This document shows positions 44,516 through 53,846 of a stretch of DNA of 64,000 nucleotides, piece after piece (the stretch's first letter is position 1; every line of letters begins with the position of its first letter). The stretch is from Chryseobacterium soli. GTDB lineage: Bacteria; Bacteroidota; Bacteroidia; Flavobacteriales; Weeksellaceae. The notes under the pieces are model-generated. The model had not been told where the DNA came from and ran no database searches. It saw only the letters and a program-made list of their open reading frames with translations. The stretch lies in the NCBI RefSeq assembly GCF_000737705.1, contig NZ_JPRH01000004.1, forward strand, positions 186,001-250,000, given 5' to 3'. The position numbers and the translations under genes were made by a program.

Positions 44516-45115
44516 TTATTCTTGATTTGTTATTTCCTGGTGCACAGTTCTTGTTCTGAAAAACGCTCCGAAAAATACTGACAAAACTACGTAAAATATA
44601 AGAATTGCTGCAAAATATCCGGAAAAATGACTCAGCGTGAGCATATCTTTGCCCTTAACCGCTTCTGGAGTAAAGCTTTGAATTCTTTCCTTATATTTCT
44701 GATCTAATTCATCAATGTCTTTCTGATGCTTCAATATCTTCCTCGCAGAAGTATATTCGGTATCCAATTCTGATTTCTGTCTTTGAACATATTGATAGTT
44801 CAATAGTTTTTTTGCATCGGTATCTACGAAATTTAAAAAGGCGAAAATGCTGATAATTGAAAGAATTCCTCCGGTGACCATAGGCACGAATGCTCTTTTA
44901 AACGCTTGTTTAAAACTTACTGTTTTATGGGCTCTCCAAAAGGTATTCACAGACCAGAAAGCAGCTCCTGCATAGATCAGCGGAAGTACGAATGCATTGG
45001 CTTTTAGAGAGATATCGAAATAATTAATTCCGGAGAAAAAGCCGTATACGATAAAAAAAATAGTCATCGTGGCTATAAAAAGTATAATTCCTAATGTTGA
45101 TGGACTTTTCGTCAT
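44516..45115 (-). CDS. DUF4199 membrane protein
   Basis: A 199-residue protein with four hydrophobic segments (about 8-28, 38-56, 75-93 and 163-185) and a charged stretch between the last two. This is the DUF4199 layout, which is common next to GT2 genes in Bacteroidota. Function unknown. It leads the run DUF4199-GT2-small membrane protein. Confidence 0.8.
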   Translation of the reverse strand: MTKSPSTLGIILFIATMTIFFIVYGFFSGINYFDISLKANAFVLPLIYAGAAFWSVNTFWRAHKTVSFKQAFKRAFVPMVTGGILSIISIFAFLNFVDTDAKKLLNYQYVQRQKSELDTEYTSARKILKHQKDIDELDQKYKERIQSFTPEAVKGKDMLTLSHFSGYFAAILIFYVVLSVFFGAFFRTRTVHQEITNQE

Positions 45116-45212
45116 ATTTTATTTTTTAGAAAAAAGTTGAAAAATTATTCCATTGCCATTCAGTATTTTAGCTCTGTCAAAGGATTTTTCAAGTGAATTT
45201 TCTGTAATTTTA

Positions 45213-45243
45213 TTTTGAAGTTTATAATTTATTCCTACCTTTG
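45213..45243 (+). promoter_or_regulatory. Promoter of the SRP RNA gene
   Basis: TTTTG (45213-45217) and TACCTTTG (45236-45243) are spaced 18 bp apart and match the Bacteroidota -33/-7 pattern. Transcription would start at about 45248, exactly at the 5' end of the SRP RNA stem. Confidence 0.8.
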
Positions 45244-45247
45244 CAAC

Positions 45248-45349
45248 GGCAAGTCCTAAACAACCAGCTCCTGAGAATCCTCCAGGGTGGGAACACAGCA
45301 AAGGTAATTGGTCGTAGCGGTGTGATTTAGGTAGCTTGCCATTTTTTTT
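45248..45349 (+). ncRNA. ffs: Signal recognition particle RNA (small bacterial, 4.5S type)
   Basis: The RNA folds into one long hairpin. The terminal stem pairs GGCAAG (45248-45253) with CTTGCC (45335-45340), CCTAAA (45255-45260) with TTTAGG (45326-45331). The apical part CAGGGTGGGAACACAGCAAAG has the GGAA tetraloop closed by GTG/CAC and the AGCA internal-loop strand that binds Ffh. A run of eight T at 45342-45349 ends it. The promoter at 45213-45243 fits. A 60-codon open frame on the other strand overlaps it and is not a gene. About 95 nt, the usual size for Bacteroidota. Confidence 0.92.
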
Positions 45350-45445
45350 GTCTTAAAGTGAAGAGAGGTAATTTGATAATTATCTTTTTTTTGTTTTAAT
45401 ACCTTAAACATCTTTATTCTCATTTTCAAATTACCGTAATCCTAA

Positions 45446-46132
45446 TTAAAATTCGAACTCCTCTCCCAGTTTTGGTAACACAAGTTCTACATTTTTATCA
45501 GCAAAATGCTTTAATGCACTTTCATGATTGATTTCAATGGCAGGGAAAGTATCGAAATGACATCCGATTACCTTCGGAGTTTTCAGTAATTCTGAAGCGG
45601 CAAAGGCTGCTTTTCTCGGACACATTGTATAATGGCTTCCAATTGGAAGGATCGACAGATCTAAATTTCCGTATAACCTTGGAAACAGCTCCATATCTGC
45701 CATTACTCCTGTATCACCTGCCAAATAGATGTTCTTACCTTCAGGAAGTCTGAAAATATACCCTACAGGAACGCCTCCGTAGCTTCCATCCGGGAAAGAA
45801 CTTGTATGGTGAGCCGGTACCATGGAAATTTTAAGATCGTCGATTTTTGCCGATCCTCCTAAGTTTACATCGTCTTTGTTTTTTGCCGTTTTAAAATAGG
45901 CACACACTTCAGGAACTCCGATAACCACTGCTTCCGGGTAATGGTGCAGTACTTCTTCAACATCGGCAATGTGATCTCCGTGTGCGTGAGTCAGCAGAAT
46001 ATAATCTATTTTCTGAGCCGTGATATCAAATCCGGACTCTGCCTTTTTGTAATTGTAAAAAGGATCGCATAAAATCGTTTTGTCTTTATACGTGAACAGA
46101 AAACAGTTCTGCCCTAAGAATTGTATTTTCAT
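45446..46132 (-). CDS. Metallo-beta-lactamase-fold hydrolase (UPF0173-like)
   Basis: A 228-residue protein with the metal-binding motif LLTHAHGDHIADVEEV (HxHxDH) near residue 50, then PAHHTSS, LAGDTGVM and the late CHFDTFPAI. This is the UPF0173/YtkL pattern of single-domain metallo-hydrolases, with unknown substrate. The start ATG 46132 (MKIQFLGQNCFLF) is the family-like N-terminus; the frame is open to 46183. Confidence 0.88.
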   Translation of the reverse strand: MKIQFLGQNCFLFTYKDKTILCDPFYNYKKAESGFDITAQKIDYILLTHAHGDHIADVEEVLHHYPEAVVIGVPEVCAYFKTAKNKDDVNLGGSAKIDDLKISMVPAHHTSSFPDGSYGGVPVGYIFRLPEGKNIYLAGDTGVMADMELFPRLYGNLDLSILPIGSHYTMCPRKAAFAASELLKTPKVIGCHFDTFPAIEINHESALKHFADKNVELVLPKLGEEFEF

Positions 46133-46156
46133 TTTTAATTTATTTTTAAAATTGTT

Positions 46157-46230
46157 AAACACAAATAACTCAAACAGATTCACAAAAAACTCAATAGTAT
46201 TAGTGAAAAGATTCGTGTTATTTGTGTTTT
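46157..46230. repeat. Imperfect inverted repeat
   Basis: AAACACAAATAAC then ACAGATTCAC pairs with GTGAAAAGATTCGTG and TTATTTGTGTTTT over about 25 bases per arm. It lies between two minus-strand genes; no T tract follows. It is similar in type to the element at 7615-7686. Confidence 0.5.
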
Positions 46231-46278
46231 AATTAACCGCAAACGGTTATTATTCAAATGTATTATTTCCGGGAAAAT

Positions 46279-46725
46279 CTATTTCTGCGGAAATTTATCT
46301 CCTATCAAATTCAGTTTTATTCCATGTTCAAGATAGGCTTTACAGCCATCTAAAACGGTTGTGAAACCACCTGTATTGTCATTAACTGTCTTCAGCAGAT
46401 CTTCTCCTTTTTGGGTAAAGCCATAGCTTTTAATGACTACAAACGTCCCTTTTTCCATCTTCCTGAACTCATAATCTACATGTGTTGAAGGATTCCCCCA
46501 CTCTGTTTTGATCAGCTGGTTTGGAATAACCTCATTCACCTTTACATCGGATTTTACCCCATACATTTCCCATTCCCAGGTTACTGTTTTTCCTGCTTCC
46601 AATATTCCGGTAGATTTTGTAAACCAGAACTGAGTGGTAATTTCAGGATTGACAAATGCTTCGAAAACATCTTCAATGGGTTTTCTGATCAGCATTTGAG
46701 CTTCAACGTATACAGTAGAATTCAT
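46279..46725 (-). CDS. SRPBCC/AHSA1-type protein
   Basis: A 148-residue START-like domain: QMLIRKPIEDVFEAFVNPEI, TTQFWFTKSTG, VTWEWEMYG and the C-terminal helix NTGGFTTVLDGCKAYLEHG. This matches activator-of-Hsp90 homolog (AHSA1)-like SRPBCC proteins, which bind hydrophobic ligands or assist environment stress responses; the specific role is unknown. Located 14 bp upstream of menA's end on the same strand... it is transcribed after menA with a 13-bp gap, so the two are probably co-transcribed. Confidence 0.85.
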   Translation of the reverse strand: MNSTVYVEAQMLIRKPIEDVFEAFVNPEITTQFWFTKSTGILEAGKTVTWEWEMYGVKSDVKVNEVIPNQLIKTEWGNPSTHVDYEFRKMEKGTFVVIKSYGFTQKGEDLLKTVNDNTGGFTTVLDGCKAYLEHGIKLNLIGDKFPQK

Positions 46726-46738
46726 GATGGTATATTTT

Positions 46739-47668
46739 TTATCTAAAAAAATTAAGGCCTATTGCGGTAAGAACAGCCATGGTAAAGGTAAGAATACCAA
46801 CCTGCTTTAAAAACTGGTCGAGCTCTTTAGGTTCTTTTACAGACATAATTCTTCTTCTTAATTTAGCAAAAGGAATGATCAGAATCATGACAATGAACAC
46901 ATAATAATTTTGTGACTGTATGAAACCGTTTATTGCTAAAAATATAAGAATAAGAATCAATGGAAGTTGCAGCAGGACCATTTCATAGATCATTGCATTT
47001 TTAAAACCAATCCTCAAAGCGAGACTGTTTTTTCCTGACAGCTTATCACTTTCAATATCTCTCATATTATTCAGGTTAAGGACCGCCATACTCATCATTC
47101 CAACTGCAGTTCCCGGCAGCAGAATATCCCAGCTGAACGTTTTTGTGAATAAAAAGTAGCTTCCGCATACGGAAACCAATCCAAAAAAGATAAATACGAA
47201 AAGGTCTCCCAATCCCATATATCCATAAGGTTTTTTCCCTACCGTATACCCAATAGCTGCTAAAATACTGGCCACACCCAATCCTATGAAAATATAAAAT
47301 TCTTTCATGTATTGCGGTATGAAAGCTACATACAGCAAAGCTACCGTTGCTGCAAAAGACAATACTGAAAACAGGATTACCGCATTTTTCATCTGTTTTG
47401 CTGTAATTTTCCCGGATGCAACCGCTCTTGCCTCTGCTGAAGTACTTCTTTTTGCGTCAGTCCCTTTGATTCCGTCACCATAATCATTAGCGTAGTTGGA
47501 TAAGATCTGATACAGCAATGTAACCAAAAGCGCCAATGCAAATATTTTCCAATCCCAGGTTCCGCCTTCACCCCAAAGTCTCCATTTCGCAATGAAAGCA
47601 CCCATAATAATCCCGCTTAAAGAAAGCGGAAGCGTTCTTAGCCTTGCGGCTTTTATCCAGTCAGTCAT
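46739..47668 (-). CDS. menA: 1,4-dihydroxy-2-naphthoate polyprenyltransferase
   Basis: A 309-residue UbiA-family membrane enzyme with about eight helices. The first Asp motif is SNYANDYGDGIKGTDA (NxxxDxxD) and the second NLNNMRDIESDKLSGK (DxxxD). The N-terminus MTDWIKAARLRTLPLSLSG is MenA-like. It attaches the prenyl chain to DHNA in menaquinone synthesis. ATG 47668 is preferred to 47680. MenB lies about 110 bp upstream on the same strand. Confidence 0.94.
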   Translation of the reverse strand: MTDWIKAARLRTLPLSLSGIIMGAFIAKWRLWGEGGTWDWKIFALALLVTLLYQILSNYANDYGDGIKGTDAKRSTSAEARAVASGKITAKQMKNAVILFSVLSFAATVALLYVAFIPQYMKEFYIFIGLGVASILAAIGYTVGKKPYGYMGLGDLFVFIFFGLVSVCGSYFLFTKTFSWDILLPGTAVGMMSMAVLNLNNMRDIESDKLSGKNSLALRIGFKNAMIYEMVLLQLPLILILIFLAINGFIQSQNYYVFIVMILIIPFAKLRRRIMSVKEPKELDQFLKQVGILTFTMAVLTAIGLNFFR

Positions 47669-47777
47669 AGTTTTGTACAATGTATGCTGTACAATGTAAA
47701 ATGTAATGAGTACATTATGAAAAGTTTAATACTTCCTTTAATATACTTTGTACATTATACTTCGTACATATTACAAT

Positions 47778-48614
47778 TTAAGATATCCATTTATTTTCTC
47801 CGAAGTCAGGTTTTCTTTTTTCTAAGAATGCGTTTCTTCCTTCCTGAGCTTCTTCCGTCATGTAAGCTAATCGGGTTGCTTCTCCTGCAAATACTTGTTG
47901 TCCTACCATTCCGTCATCGGTAAGGTTCATAGCAAACTTCAGCATTCTGATAGAAGTTGGAGATTTAGCTAAAATTTCCTGAGCCCATTCGTACGCTGTA
48001 TCTTCTAATTCTGCATGAGGAATTACCGCATTGACCATTCCCATGTCCAACGCTTCCTGAGCTGAATAGTTTCGTCCTAAAAAGAAGATCTCACGGGCTT
48101 TTTTCTGACCTACCATTTTCGCCAGGTAAGCGGAACCATAACCACCATCAAAGCTGGTGACATCAGCATCCGTCTGTTTGAAAATCGCATGTTCTTTACT
48201 TGCTAATGTAAGGTCGCATACCACATGAAGTGAATGTCCACCTCCAACAGCCCAACCTGGTACGACCGCGATTACCACTTTTGGCATAAAGCGGATCAAA
48301 CGCTGTACTTCCAGAATATTCAGACGATGTCTTCCATCTTCTCCTACATATCCCTGTTTTCCTCTGGCTTTTTGATCGCCTCCACTGCAGAAGGCCCAAC
48401 CTCCGTCTTTAGGACTTGGTCCTTCTCCTGAAAGCAAAACAACGCCTATGGAAGAATCTTCAGAAGCGTCATAAAAAGCGTCATATAATTCTGAAGTTGT
48501 CTTGGGTCTGAATGCGTTACGGATTTCCGGTCTGTTGAAAGCAATTCTTGCTACACCATTGCATTTTTTATAGGTAATATCTTCGTATTCTTTGACGGTT
48601 TTCCACTCAATCAT
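47778..48614 (-). CDS. menB: 1,4-dihydroxy-2-naphthoyl-CoA synthase
   Basis: A 278-residue crotonase-fold enzyme. IAFNRPEIRNAFRPKTTSEL opens the domain, the oxyanion-hole motif is WAFCSGGDQKARGKQGY, then VVPGWAVGGGHSLHVVCDLT and the MenB-typical KQTDADVTSFDGGYGSAYLA. It closes the second ring in menaquinone synthesis. The start ATG 48614 (MIEWKTVKEYEDI) is the family N-terminus, although the frame is open to 48701. With menA it gives two steps of the pathway in a cluster. Confidence 0.96.
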   Translation of the reverse strand: MIEWKTVKEYEDITYKKCNGVARIAFNRPEIRNAFRPKTTSELYDAFYDASEDSSIGVVLLSGEGPSPKDGGWAFCSGGDQKARGKQGYVGEDGRHRLNILEVQRLIRFMPKVVIAVVPGWAVGGGHSLHVVCDLTLASKEHAIFKQTDADVTSFDGGYGSAYLAKMVGQKKAREIFFLGRNYSAQEALDMGMVNAVIPHAELEDTAYEWAQEILAKSPTSIRMLKFAMNLTDDGMVGQQVFAGEATRLAYMTEEAQEGRNAFLEKRKPDFGENKWIS

Positions 48615-48715
48615 CTTGTAAAAATTTTTCTCAAAGATACGGAATTGCAAAGAATTTTTAAGGCGAAATTTGATGATAATCTCTACAAATATAGAGATCA
48701 TTTCAGTCTAAAAAC

Positions 48716-48749
48716 AAAAAGCCGGAACACTGATGCTCCGGCTTTTTTT
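48716..48749 (-). terminator. Intrinsic terminator between TPR gene and menB
   Basis: AAAAAGCCGGA / TCCGGCTTTTTT with a ten-base loop. On the minus strand it ends the TPR gene, 18 bp past its stop, and separates it from menB. Confidence 0.88.
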
Positions 48750-48767
48750 ATAGTTTAGTTATTGCTG

Positions 48768-49796
48768 TTATTTGGCAGCTTTTCCTTCAAGTTCGGCTAA
48801 TTTAGCTTTCATTTCCAATGCTTTTGCCTGATTTTTAGTCACTACATAGATGTCTTTTAATGCAGAAACTGCATCTACACTGGTAGGAACTGCTTTATAC
48901 CAGCTTTCAGCATATGGAAGAGCTTTGGCAAATCTCTCTCTTCTTCCGTCGATCAACTTAGTCGCTTCCTCCGGCTTATCTTTTCTTAAAGCATTAATCT
49001 GCTCAACAGTTTTTGAATCATCACCAATGATGGTAAATACTAAATTCTGATGTGCATTTGCGAAATCAGGTTTAATCTCTACTGCTTTTTTGAACGATTC
49101 TATAGCATCGTTCACGCTAGCAGGATCTTTAGACTGCATTACTCCCAGATTATACCAATTGGTAGCATCAGTAGGATTTTTTGCTAACTGCTCTTTCAAA
49201 GTGGCTACAAATTTCTCTGTATTTCCAGATTGGAAATACGCAGTGCTCTGAGCTTCTTTTAATTTTGCATTGTTAGGGAATTTAGCCAATCCTTTTTCAA
49301 CGATAGCAACAGCTTCATTTCCTTTTTTTGCATTAAGAAGCAAAGTAGACAATGTTTCATACAAGTCCGGCTCTACGCTTGGAGTTTGTTCCGTTTTGAA
49401 ATCTGTGTAATCAGGACTTTTTTTCATCAGGTCCCAAGTTGCTTTATCAAAAGGTTTTACTTCTCCAGTCTTCTTTTCTTTTGCAGTATAGGTAGTCTGC
49501 ACCCCTGTGTATCCTGAATTAATTAAATCTGTATAGATTTTAATTGATTCGTCGCTGTTATTAGCCAGTGCATAGCTAAGACCAGCATAATACATATAGG
49601 TTTTATCGTCCTGACCACTTGTTTTCAACAAGTTGTAAACCTCCAAAAATTTAGGTGCTGCAGCTGCATAATTTTTTGAGTTATATGCGTCCATCGCCAC
49701 TTTATTAGCACTTTGAAGCTGGGCATTCACATCTCCTTTCTGTCCAAAGACAAAAGCTGATGCTACAATAGCCATCCCTAAAATCAGTTTCTTCAT
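48768..49796 (-). CDS. Exported tetratricopeptide-repeat protein
   Basis: A 342-residue protein with a signal peptide (MKKLILGMAIVASAFVFGQ). TPR units are visible at about 30-70 (AAAPKFLEVYNLLKT), 130-210 and strongly at 215-250 (NWYNLGVMQSKDPASVNDAI, IKPDFANAHQNL). Likely a periplasmic scaffold; no specific partner can be named. It lies just downstream of gyrA (28 bp) on the same strand but need not share function. Confidence 0.85.
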   Translation of the reverse strand: MKKLILGMAIVASAFVFGQKGDVNAQLQSANKVAMDAYNSKNYAAAAPKFLEVYNLLKTSGQDDKTYMYYAGLSYALANNSDESIKIYTDLINSGYTGVQTTYTAKEKKTGEVKPFDKATWDLMKKSPDYTDFKTEQTPSVEPDLYETLSTLLLNAKKGNEAVAIVEKGLAKFPNNAKLKEAQSTAYFQSGNTEKFVATLKEQLAKNPTDATNWYNLGVMQSKDPASVNDAIESFKKAVEIKPDFANAHQNLVFTIIGDDSKTVEQINALRKDKPEEATKLIDGRRERFAKALPYAESWYKAVPTSVDAVSALKDIYVVTKNQAKALEMKAKLAELEGKAAK

Positions 49797-49824
49797 AATA
49801 ACTATTTTATATTAATTGTACAAT

Positions 49825-52422
49825 TTATTCTTCGGAATCAGAATTTCCAGTTTCCCCGGTTGTATCTTCAGCATTGTTTTCTGCTTCAGTCTGAGGAGCT
49901 GTAGTATTTTCCTGATTATCAAGTGCAATTTCTACTCCTTCTTCACCTAGTTCAGTGTCATCTTCAACATCTTTATCCATTTCTACTTTTGCAATGGCTG
50001 CAATTTCGTCATTCTTCTTAAGGTTGATCATTTTCACACCCTGCGTATTTCTACCCATCACCCTCATTTCATCCATATTCATACGGATAGCCACTCCAGA
50101 TTTGTTGATGATCATTAATCCGTCTTCATCCGTTACATTCTGGATAGCGATCAGATTTCCTGTTTTTTCGGTGATATTTAAAGTGATCACTCCTTTTCCT
50201 CCTCTGTTGGTAATTCTGTAATCTTCTACTGCTGTTCTCTTCCCGTATCCTTTTTCAGAAACTACAAGAACAGTTTCGTTCTCCACATCGTTCACAACAA
50301 TCATACCAATAACCTCATCATTGTCTTCCATGGTAATACCACGAACTCCTATAGATCCTCTTCCTACTTCTCTTACTTTTTCTTCAGGGAAACGGATACA
50401 TTTACCGTTTTTAGTAGCAATCATGATCTGAGAGGTTCCGTTGGTTAACCAAGCTCCTAATAACTGGTCATTATCACGGATTTCAATCGCGTTAATACCA
50501 TTGACTCTCGGTCTTGAATAAGCTTCAAGAGATGTTTTTTTGATAGTCCCGTTTTTGGTAATCATCACCACACTCATCTGATTGATGTATTCAGAATCTT
50601 TTAAGTCGTTGGTTCTGATATAGGCTTTGATCTTGTCATCCGGCTCAATATTGATAAGGTTTTGCACCGCTCTTCCTTTGGCCGTTTTGGAACCTTCAGG
50701 AATTTCAAATACTCTCAGCCAGTAACATTTTCCTTTTTCTGTGAAGAACAGCATATACTGGTGGTTGGTTGCAGAAACAATATACTCCAGGAAATCTTCA
50801 TCTCTGGTTGTTGCCGCTCTGTTTCCTACACCACCTCTGCTCTGAATTTTATATTCTGAAAGAGAAGTTCTCTTCACATATCCTGCATGAGAAATGGTAA
50901 GCACTACTGAATCATTCGGAATAATATCTTCAATAGACATTTCTCCTCCTGAGAAGTCGATTTCGGTTCTTCTTTCGTCACCGTATCTTTCTTTAATTTC
51001 AGCTAATTCTTCTTTAATAATCTGGAATCTTCTTTCTTCATTGGCAAGAATATCTTCTAAATTAAGAATCTCCTTCATGATCTCGTCGTACTCGTTACGG
51101 ATCTTATCAAGTTCCATACCTGTTAAACGAGCCAAACGAAGGTCCAGAATTGCCTGTGCCTGGATTTCAGAAAGTTCAAACGCTTCGATCAATCCTTCTT
51201 TCGCTCCCTGTGGGTTGGCACTGTGACGGATAATCGAAATCGCTCTGTCTAATGAATCCTGAGAACCGATCACTTTCATGAAACCTTCTAAGATATGCGC
51301 TCTTTCTTTCGCTTTTTTAAGCTCAAACTGAGTTCTTCTTACGATAACAATATGTCTGTGCTCTACGAAATGGTGGATAATATCTTTCAGGTTTAACTGC
51401 TCGGGTCTTCCATGTACCAAAGCAATATTGTTCACACTGAACGATGTCTGAAGCGAAGTATATTTATATAATAAGTTAAGAACAACATTAGGAATTGCAT
51501 CATGTTTTAATTCATACACAATACGAAGACCTTTTCTGTCCGACTCATCTCTTATTTCATAGATTCCGGTAAGTTTTTCGTCTTTTACCAGTTCTGCTGT
51601 TTTGGCGATCATTTCCGCCTTGTTTACCTGATAAGGAATTTCAGTAACGATAATGGCGCTTCTGTTTCCTATTTCTTCAAAGTTCACTTTAGCTCTTAAA
51701 ACAACTCTTCCTCTACCGGTATGGAAAGCATCTCTTACCCCGTCATATCCATAGATAATCCCTCCTGTAGGAAAATCGGGAGCCGTGATATGCTGCATCA
51801 GCTCATCGATGGTAATATCTTTGTTATCAATATAGGCAGAAATTGCATCTATCGATTCAGATAGGTTGTGTGGGGCCATATTGGTAGCCATCCCTACTGC
51901 AATACCTGATGTTCCGTTTACCAGAAGATTAGGGATTTTTGTAGGCATCACGGTAGGCTCCGTTAAACTATCATCGAAGTTATTCTGAAAGTCAACCGTT
52001 TCTTTGTCTAAGTCTGAAAGTATATCATCAGATATTTTTTTCAATCTTGCTTCGGTATAACGCATTGCTGCAGGCGGGTCGCCGTCCATTGAACCAAAGT
52101 TACCCTGCCCGTCAACCTGAGGGTATCGTAAACTCCATGGCTGCGCCATTCTTACCATTGCATCATACACAGAGGAATCTCCATGCGGGTGATATTTACC
52201 CAAAACATCCCCAACAATTCTCGCAGATTTTAAATATTTCCTATTAGAAAAAACCCCTAATCCATACATACCGTAAAGTACTCTTCTATGAACGGGTTTC
52301 AAGCCATCTCTTACATCAGGTAGCGCTCTTGACACGATAACCGACATCGAATAATCGATATAAGATGACTTCATTTCATCAACAATGTTGATAGGAATCA
52401 GTCTTTCTCCTTCTTTTTGCAT
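49825..52422 (-). CDS. gyrA: DNA gyrase subunit A
   Basis: An 865-residue type II topoisomerase subunit. The catalytic Tyr is in [10 protein letters not shown], the quinolone-determining region reads [20 protein letters not shown] and has Ser and Asp at the E. coli 83/87 positions, so no resistance change is visible there. The C-terminal beta-pinwheel includes a GyrA-box-like QSRGGVG, followed by blades with [10 protein letters not shown] and TNRGGKG. An acidic 50-residue tail (many E, D, N, T) ends it. The start is ATG 52422; a TTG lies two codons upstream. ParC was considered, but the GyrA-box and length favour GyrA. Confidence 0.94.
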   Translation of the reverse strand: MQKEGERLIPINIVDEMKSSYIDYSMSVIVSRALPDVRDGLKPVHRRVLYGMYGLGVFSNRKYLKSARIVGDVLGKYHPHGDSSVYDAMVRMAQPWSLRYPQVDGQGNFGSMDGDPPAAMRYTEARLKKISDDILSDLDKETVDFQNNFDDSLTEPTVMPTKIPNLLVNGTSGIAVGMATNMAPHNLSESIDAISAYIDNKDITIDELMQHITAPDFPTGGIIYGYDGVRDAFHTGRGRVVLRAKVNFEEIGNRSAIIVTEIPYQVNKAEMIAKTAELVKDEKLTGIYEIRDESDRKGLRIVYELKHDAIPNVVLNLLYKYTSLQTSFSVNNIALVHGRPEQLNLKDIIHHFVEHRHIVIVRRTQFELKKAKERAHILEGFMKVIGSQDSLDRAISIIRHSANPQGAKEGLIEAFELSEIQAQAILDLRLARLTGMELDKIRNEYDEIMKEILNLEDILANEERRFQIIKEELAEIKERYGDERRTEIDFSGGEMSIEDIIPNDSVVLTISHAGYVKRTSLSEYKIQSRGGVGNRAATTRDEDFLEYIVSATNHQYMLFFTEKGKCYWLRVFEIPEGSKTAKGRAVQNLINIEPDDKIKAYIRTNDLKDSEYINQMSVVMITKNGTIKKTSLEAYSRPRVNGINAIEIRDNDQLLGAWLTNGTSQIMIATKNGKCIRFPEEKVREVGRGSIGVRGITMEDNDEVIGMIVVNDVENETVLVVSEKGYGKRTAVEDYRITNRGGKGVITLNITEKTGNLIAIQNVTDEDGLMIINKSGVAIRMNMDEMRVMGRNTQGVKMINLKKNDEIAAIAKVEMDKDVEDDTELGEEGVEIALDNQENTTAPQTEAENNAEDTTGETGNSDSEE

Positions 52423-52570
52423 AAACAAATTTTATTATAATGATAGTCAGACTTTTAGCTGTGGGTCTGAAAATTATTTATTTTGTATTTTTATTAACGG
52501 GCTAATTTACGAAAATTTTGTCGATTTTTGCCCTAGAATTTATCCTAAAAATCTTAAAAATTCATAAAAT

Positions 52571-52885
52571 ATGAGCGTATTGAGTATAACTTTCCACTGC
52601 ACGAAAAACAATATTGAAGAATGGGAAAATTATATTGATGAAACACTGGTTTTAATGACGGAAAACCTAATGGACGTCAGCAAATATATCCTATCGGAAG
52701 TCCACAGTGACTATATTGAAGACGGGAAAAATTATAACCTTCTGCTGATCTTCGACAATGAGGATCTCCGAACAGATTTTATTGAGAGTGAACTGGAAAA
52801 TATTGCAGAAATCATTGAGAAAAAATTCGGACAGGAAATTATGATATTCAATACCTTCCTTAATCCGAAAAAAACCAGATTATAA
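52571..52885 (+). CDS. DUF4286 family protein
   Basis: A 104-residue ferredoxin-like fold protein (MSVLSITFHCTKNNIEEWEN; later FIESELENIAEIIEKKFGQE), a small Bacteroidota family of unknown function. It is divergent from gyrA, 148 bp away, and ends before a bidirectional terminator. Confidence 0.78.
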   Translation: MSVLSITFHCTKNNIEEWENYIDETLVLMTENLMDVSKYILSEVHSDYIEDGKNYNLLLIFDNEDLRTDFIESELENIAEIIEKKFGQEIMIFNTFLNPKKTRL

Positions 52886-52929
52886 TTTTATTGAGACCAA
52901 GGTTTATTAAAGCCAAGTTCACATACAAG

Positions 52930-52958
52930 AAAAGCACTGAAATAATCAGTGCTTTTTT
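52930..52958. terminator. Bidirectional terminator
   Basis: AAAAGCACTGA / TCAGTGCTTTT with a five-base loop and T run on the plus strand, between the convergent DUF4286 and His-rich protein genes. Confidence 0.85.
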
Positions 52959-52960
52959 AT

Positions 52961-53236
52961 TTATAATCTTACGACCACTACAGGTCTGCTTGAAACATAC
53001 GGTCTTCTGTGATGGTAATATCTATGAGGCCTTACCGGTCTGTAATATCTTGGTTCGTAATAATGCCTTACAGGTCTATGGTATGTATAGGCAACAGGTC
53101 TGTAATGTGGTCTCGGTCCGTGATAATAATGTCTCGGTGGCCCATGGTGAGGGCGTCTTTGGACAGGTGATGCTTGATAATAAGCAAAAGAAAAAATAAG
53201 CAAGAAAAGTCCTAGTATTTTAGTCAGCATTTTCAT
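52961..53236 (-). CDS. Small exported His/Tyr/Pro/Arg-rich protein
   Basis: A 91-residue protein with a signal peptide (MKMLTKILGLFLLIFSFAYY). The mature part of about 65 residues is made almost entirely of His, Tyr, Pro and Arg (RPHHGPPRHYYHGPRPHYRP and similar), ending in a Val-rich VVVVRL. Such composition suits metal binding or envelope adhesion; no family function is known. A 102-codon frame on the other strand is its shadow. The composition bias and the signal peptide support this strand. Confidence 0.75.
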   Translation of the reverse strand: MKMLTKILGLFLLIFSFAYYQASPVQRRPHHGPPRHYYHGPRPHYRPVAYTYHRPVRHYYEPRYYRPVRPHRYYHHRRPYVSSRPVVVVRL

Positions 53237-53346
53237 GATTCAACTATTTTAAAATTACAATATAAAAACTTACAAGAGCAATGCCAATACTCTTTTTATT
53301 ATTATGTTCTATTGAAATTTTATACTTTTTTATGATTTAATCCAAT

Positions 53347-53841
53347 CTAAGAAATTATTTCGCTTCTTCTCTCATACATGATAAGATCTTTCCATACTCC
53401 ATTTAATTTTGCAATTTTTTTTCGGGTTCCGACATTTCTAAACCCATTTTTCTGATGGAATTTAATAGATGCTTCATTTTCAGGAAAAACATTTGCCTGC
53501 AATGTCCAGAATCCATGGTCCTCGCTATCCAAAATCATCTTTTTAAGCAATACGGAACCCAAACCCCTGCCTTGATACTCGTTGTCGAAGTAAATGACCG
53601 CTTCCGCTACTCCTTTGAAACATTCTTTTTTGCTTACGGGTCTTAATGCACACCATCCCACTACTTCATTGTTTTCATTTTCCAACACCCATCTGCAGTC
53701 GTTAAAGTATTCCATATTCCAGGCTTCGCCGTTGGGGACTGCTGTATCAAATGTGGCAATTCCGCCGTCTATACCCTGCTGGAATATTTCCAGTACTTTG
53801 GCGGTATCGCTGGGAAGCATTTCTCTCAGTTCGTAGTTCAT
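53347..53841 (-). CDS. GNAT N-acetyltransferase, phosphinothricin/methionine-sulfoximine type
   Basis: A 164-residue GNAT protein. The layout follows the Pat/MddA group: LREMLPSDTAKVLEIFQQGI, GIATFDTAVPN, VGWCALRPVSKK, and motif A YQGRGLGSVLLKKMI, then FHQKNGFRNVGTRKKI. These enzymes acetylate phosphinothricin, methionine sulfoximine or related amines. It is 5 bp downstream of the DUF421 gene in one unit. Confidence 0.87.
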   Translation of the reverse strand: MNYELREMLPSDTAKVLEIFQQGIDGGIATFDTAVPNGEAWNMEYFNDCRWVLENENNEVVGWCALRPVSKKECFKGVAEAVIYFDNEYQGRGLGSVLLKKMILDSEDHGFWTLQANVFPENEASIKFHQKNGFRNVGTRKKIAKLNGVWKDLIMYERRSEIIS

Positions 53842-53846
53842 TGTAT

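Noticed and set aside
45119..45301. 60-codon open frame on the minus strand
   Set aside because: It overlaps the SRP RNA gene and its promoter on the other strand; its sequence has no family resemblance and no ribosome-binding site.
52891..53199. 102-codon plus-strand frame
   Set aside because: It is antisense to the His-rich secreted protein, has no signal or family resemblance, and crosses the terminator.
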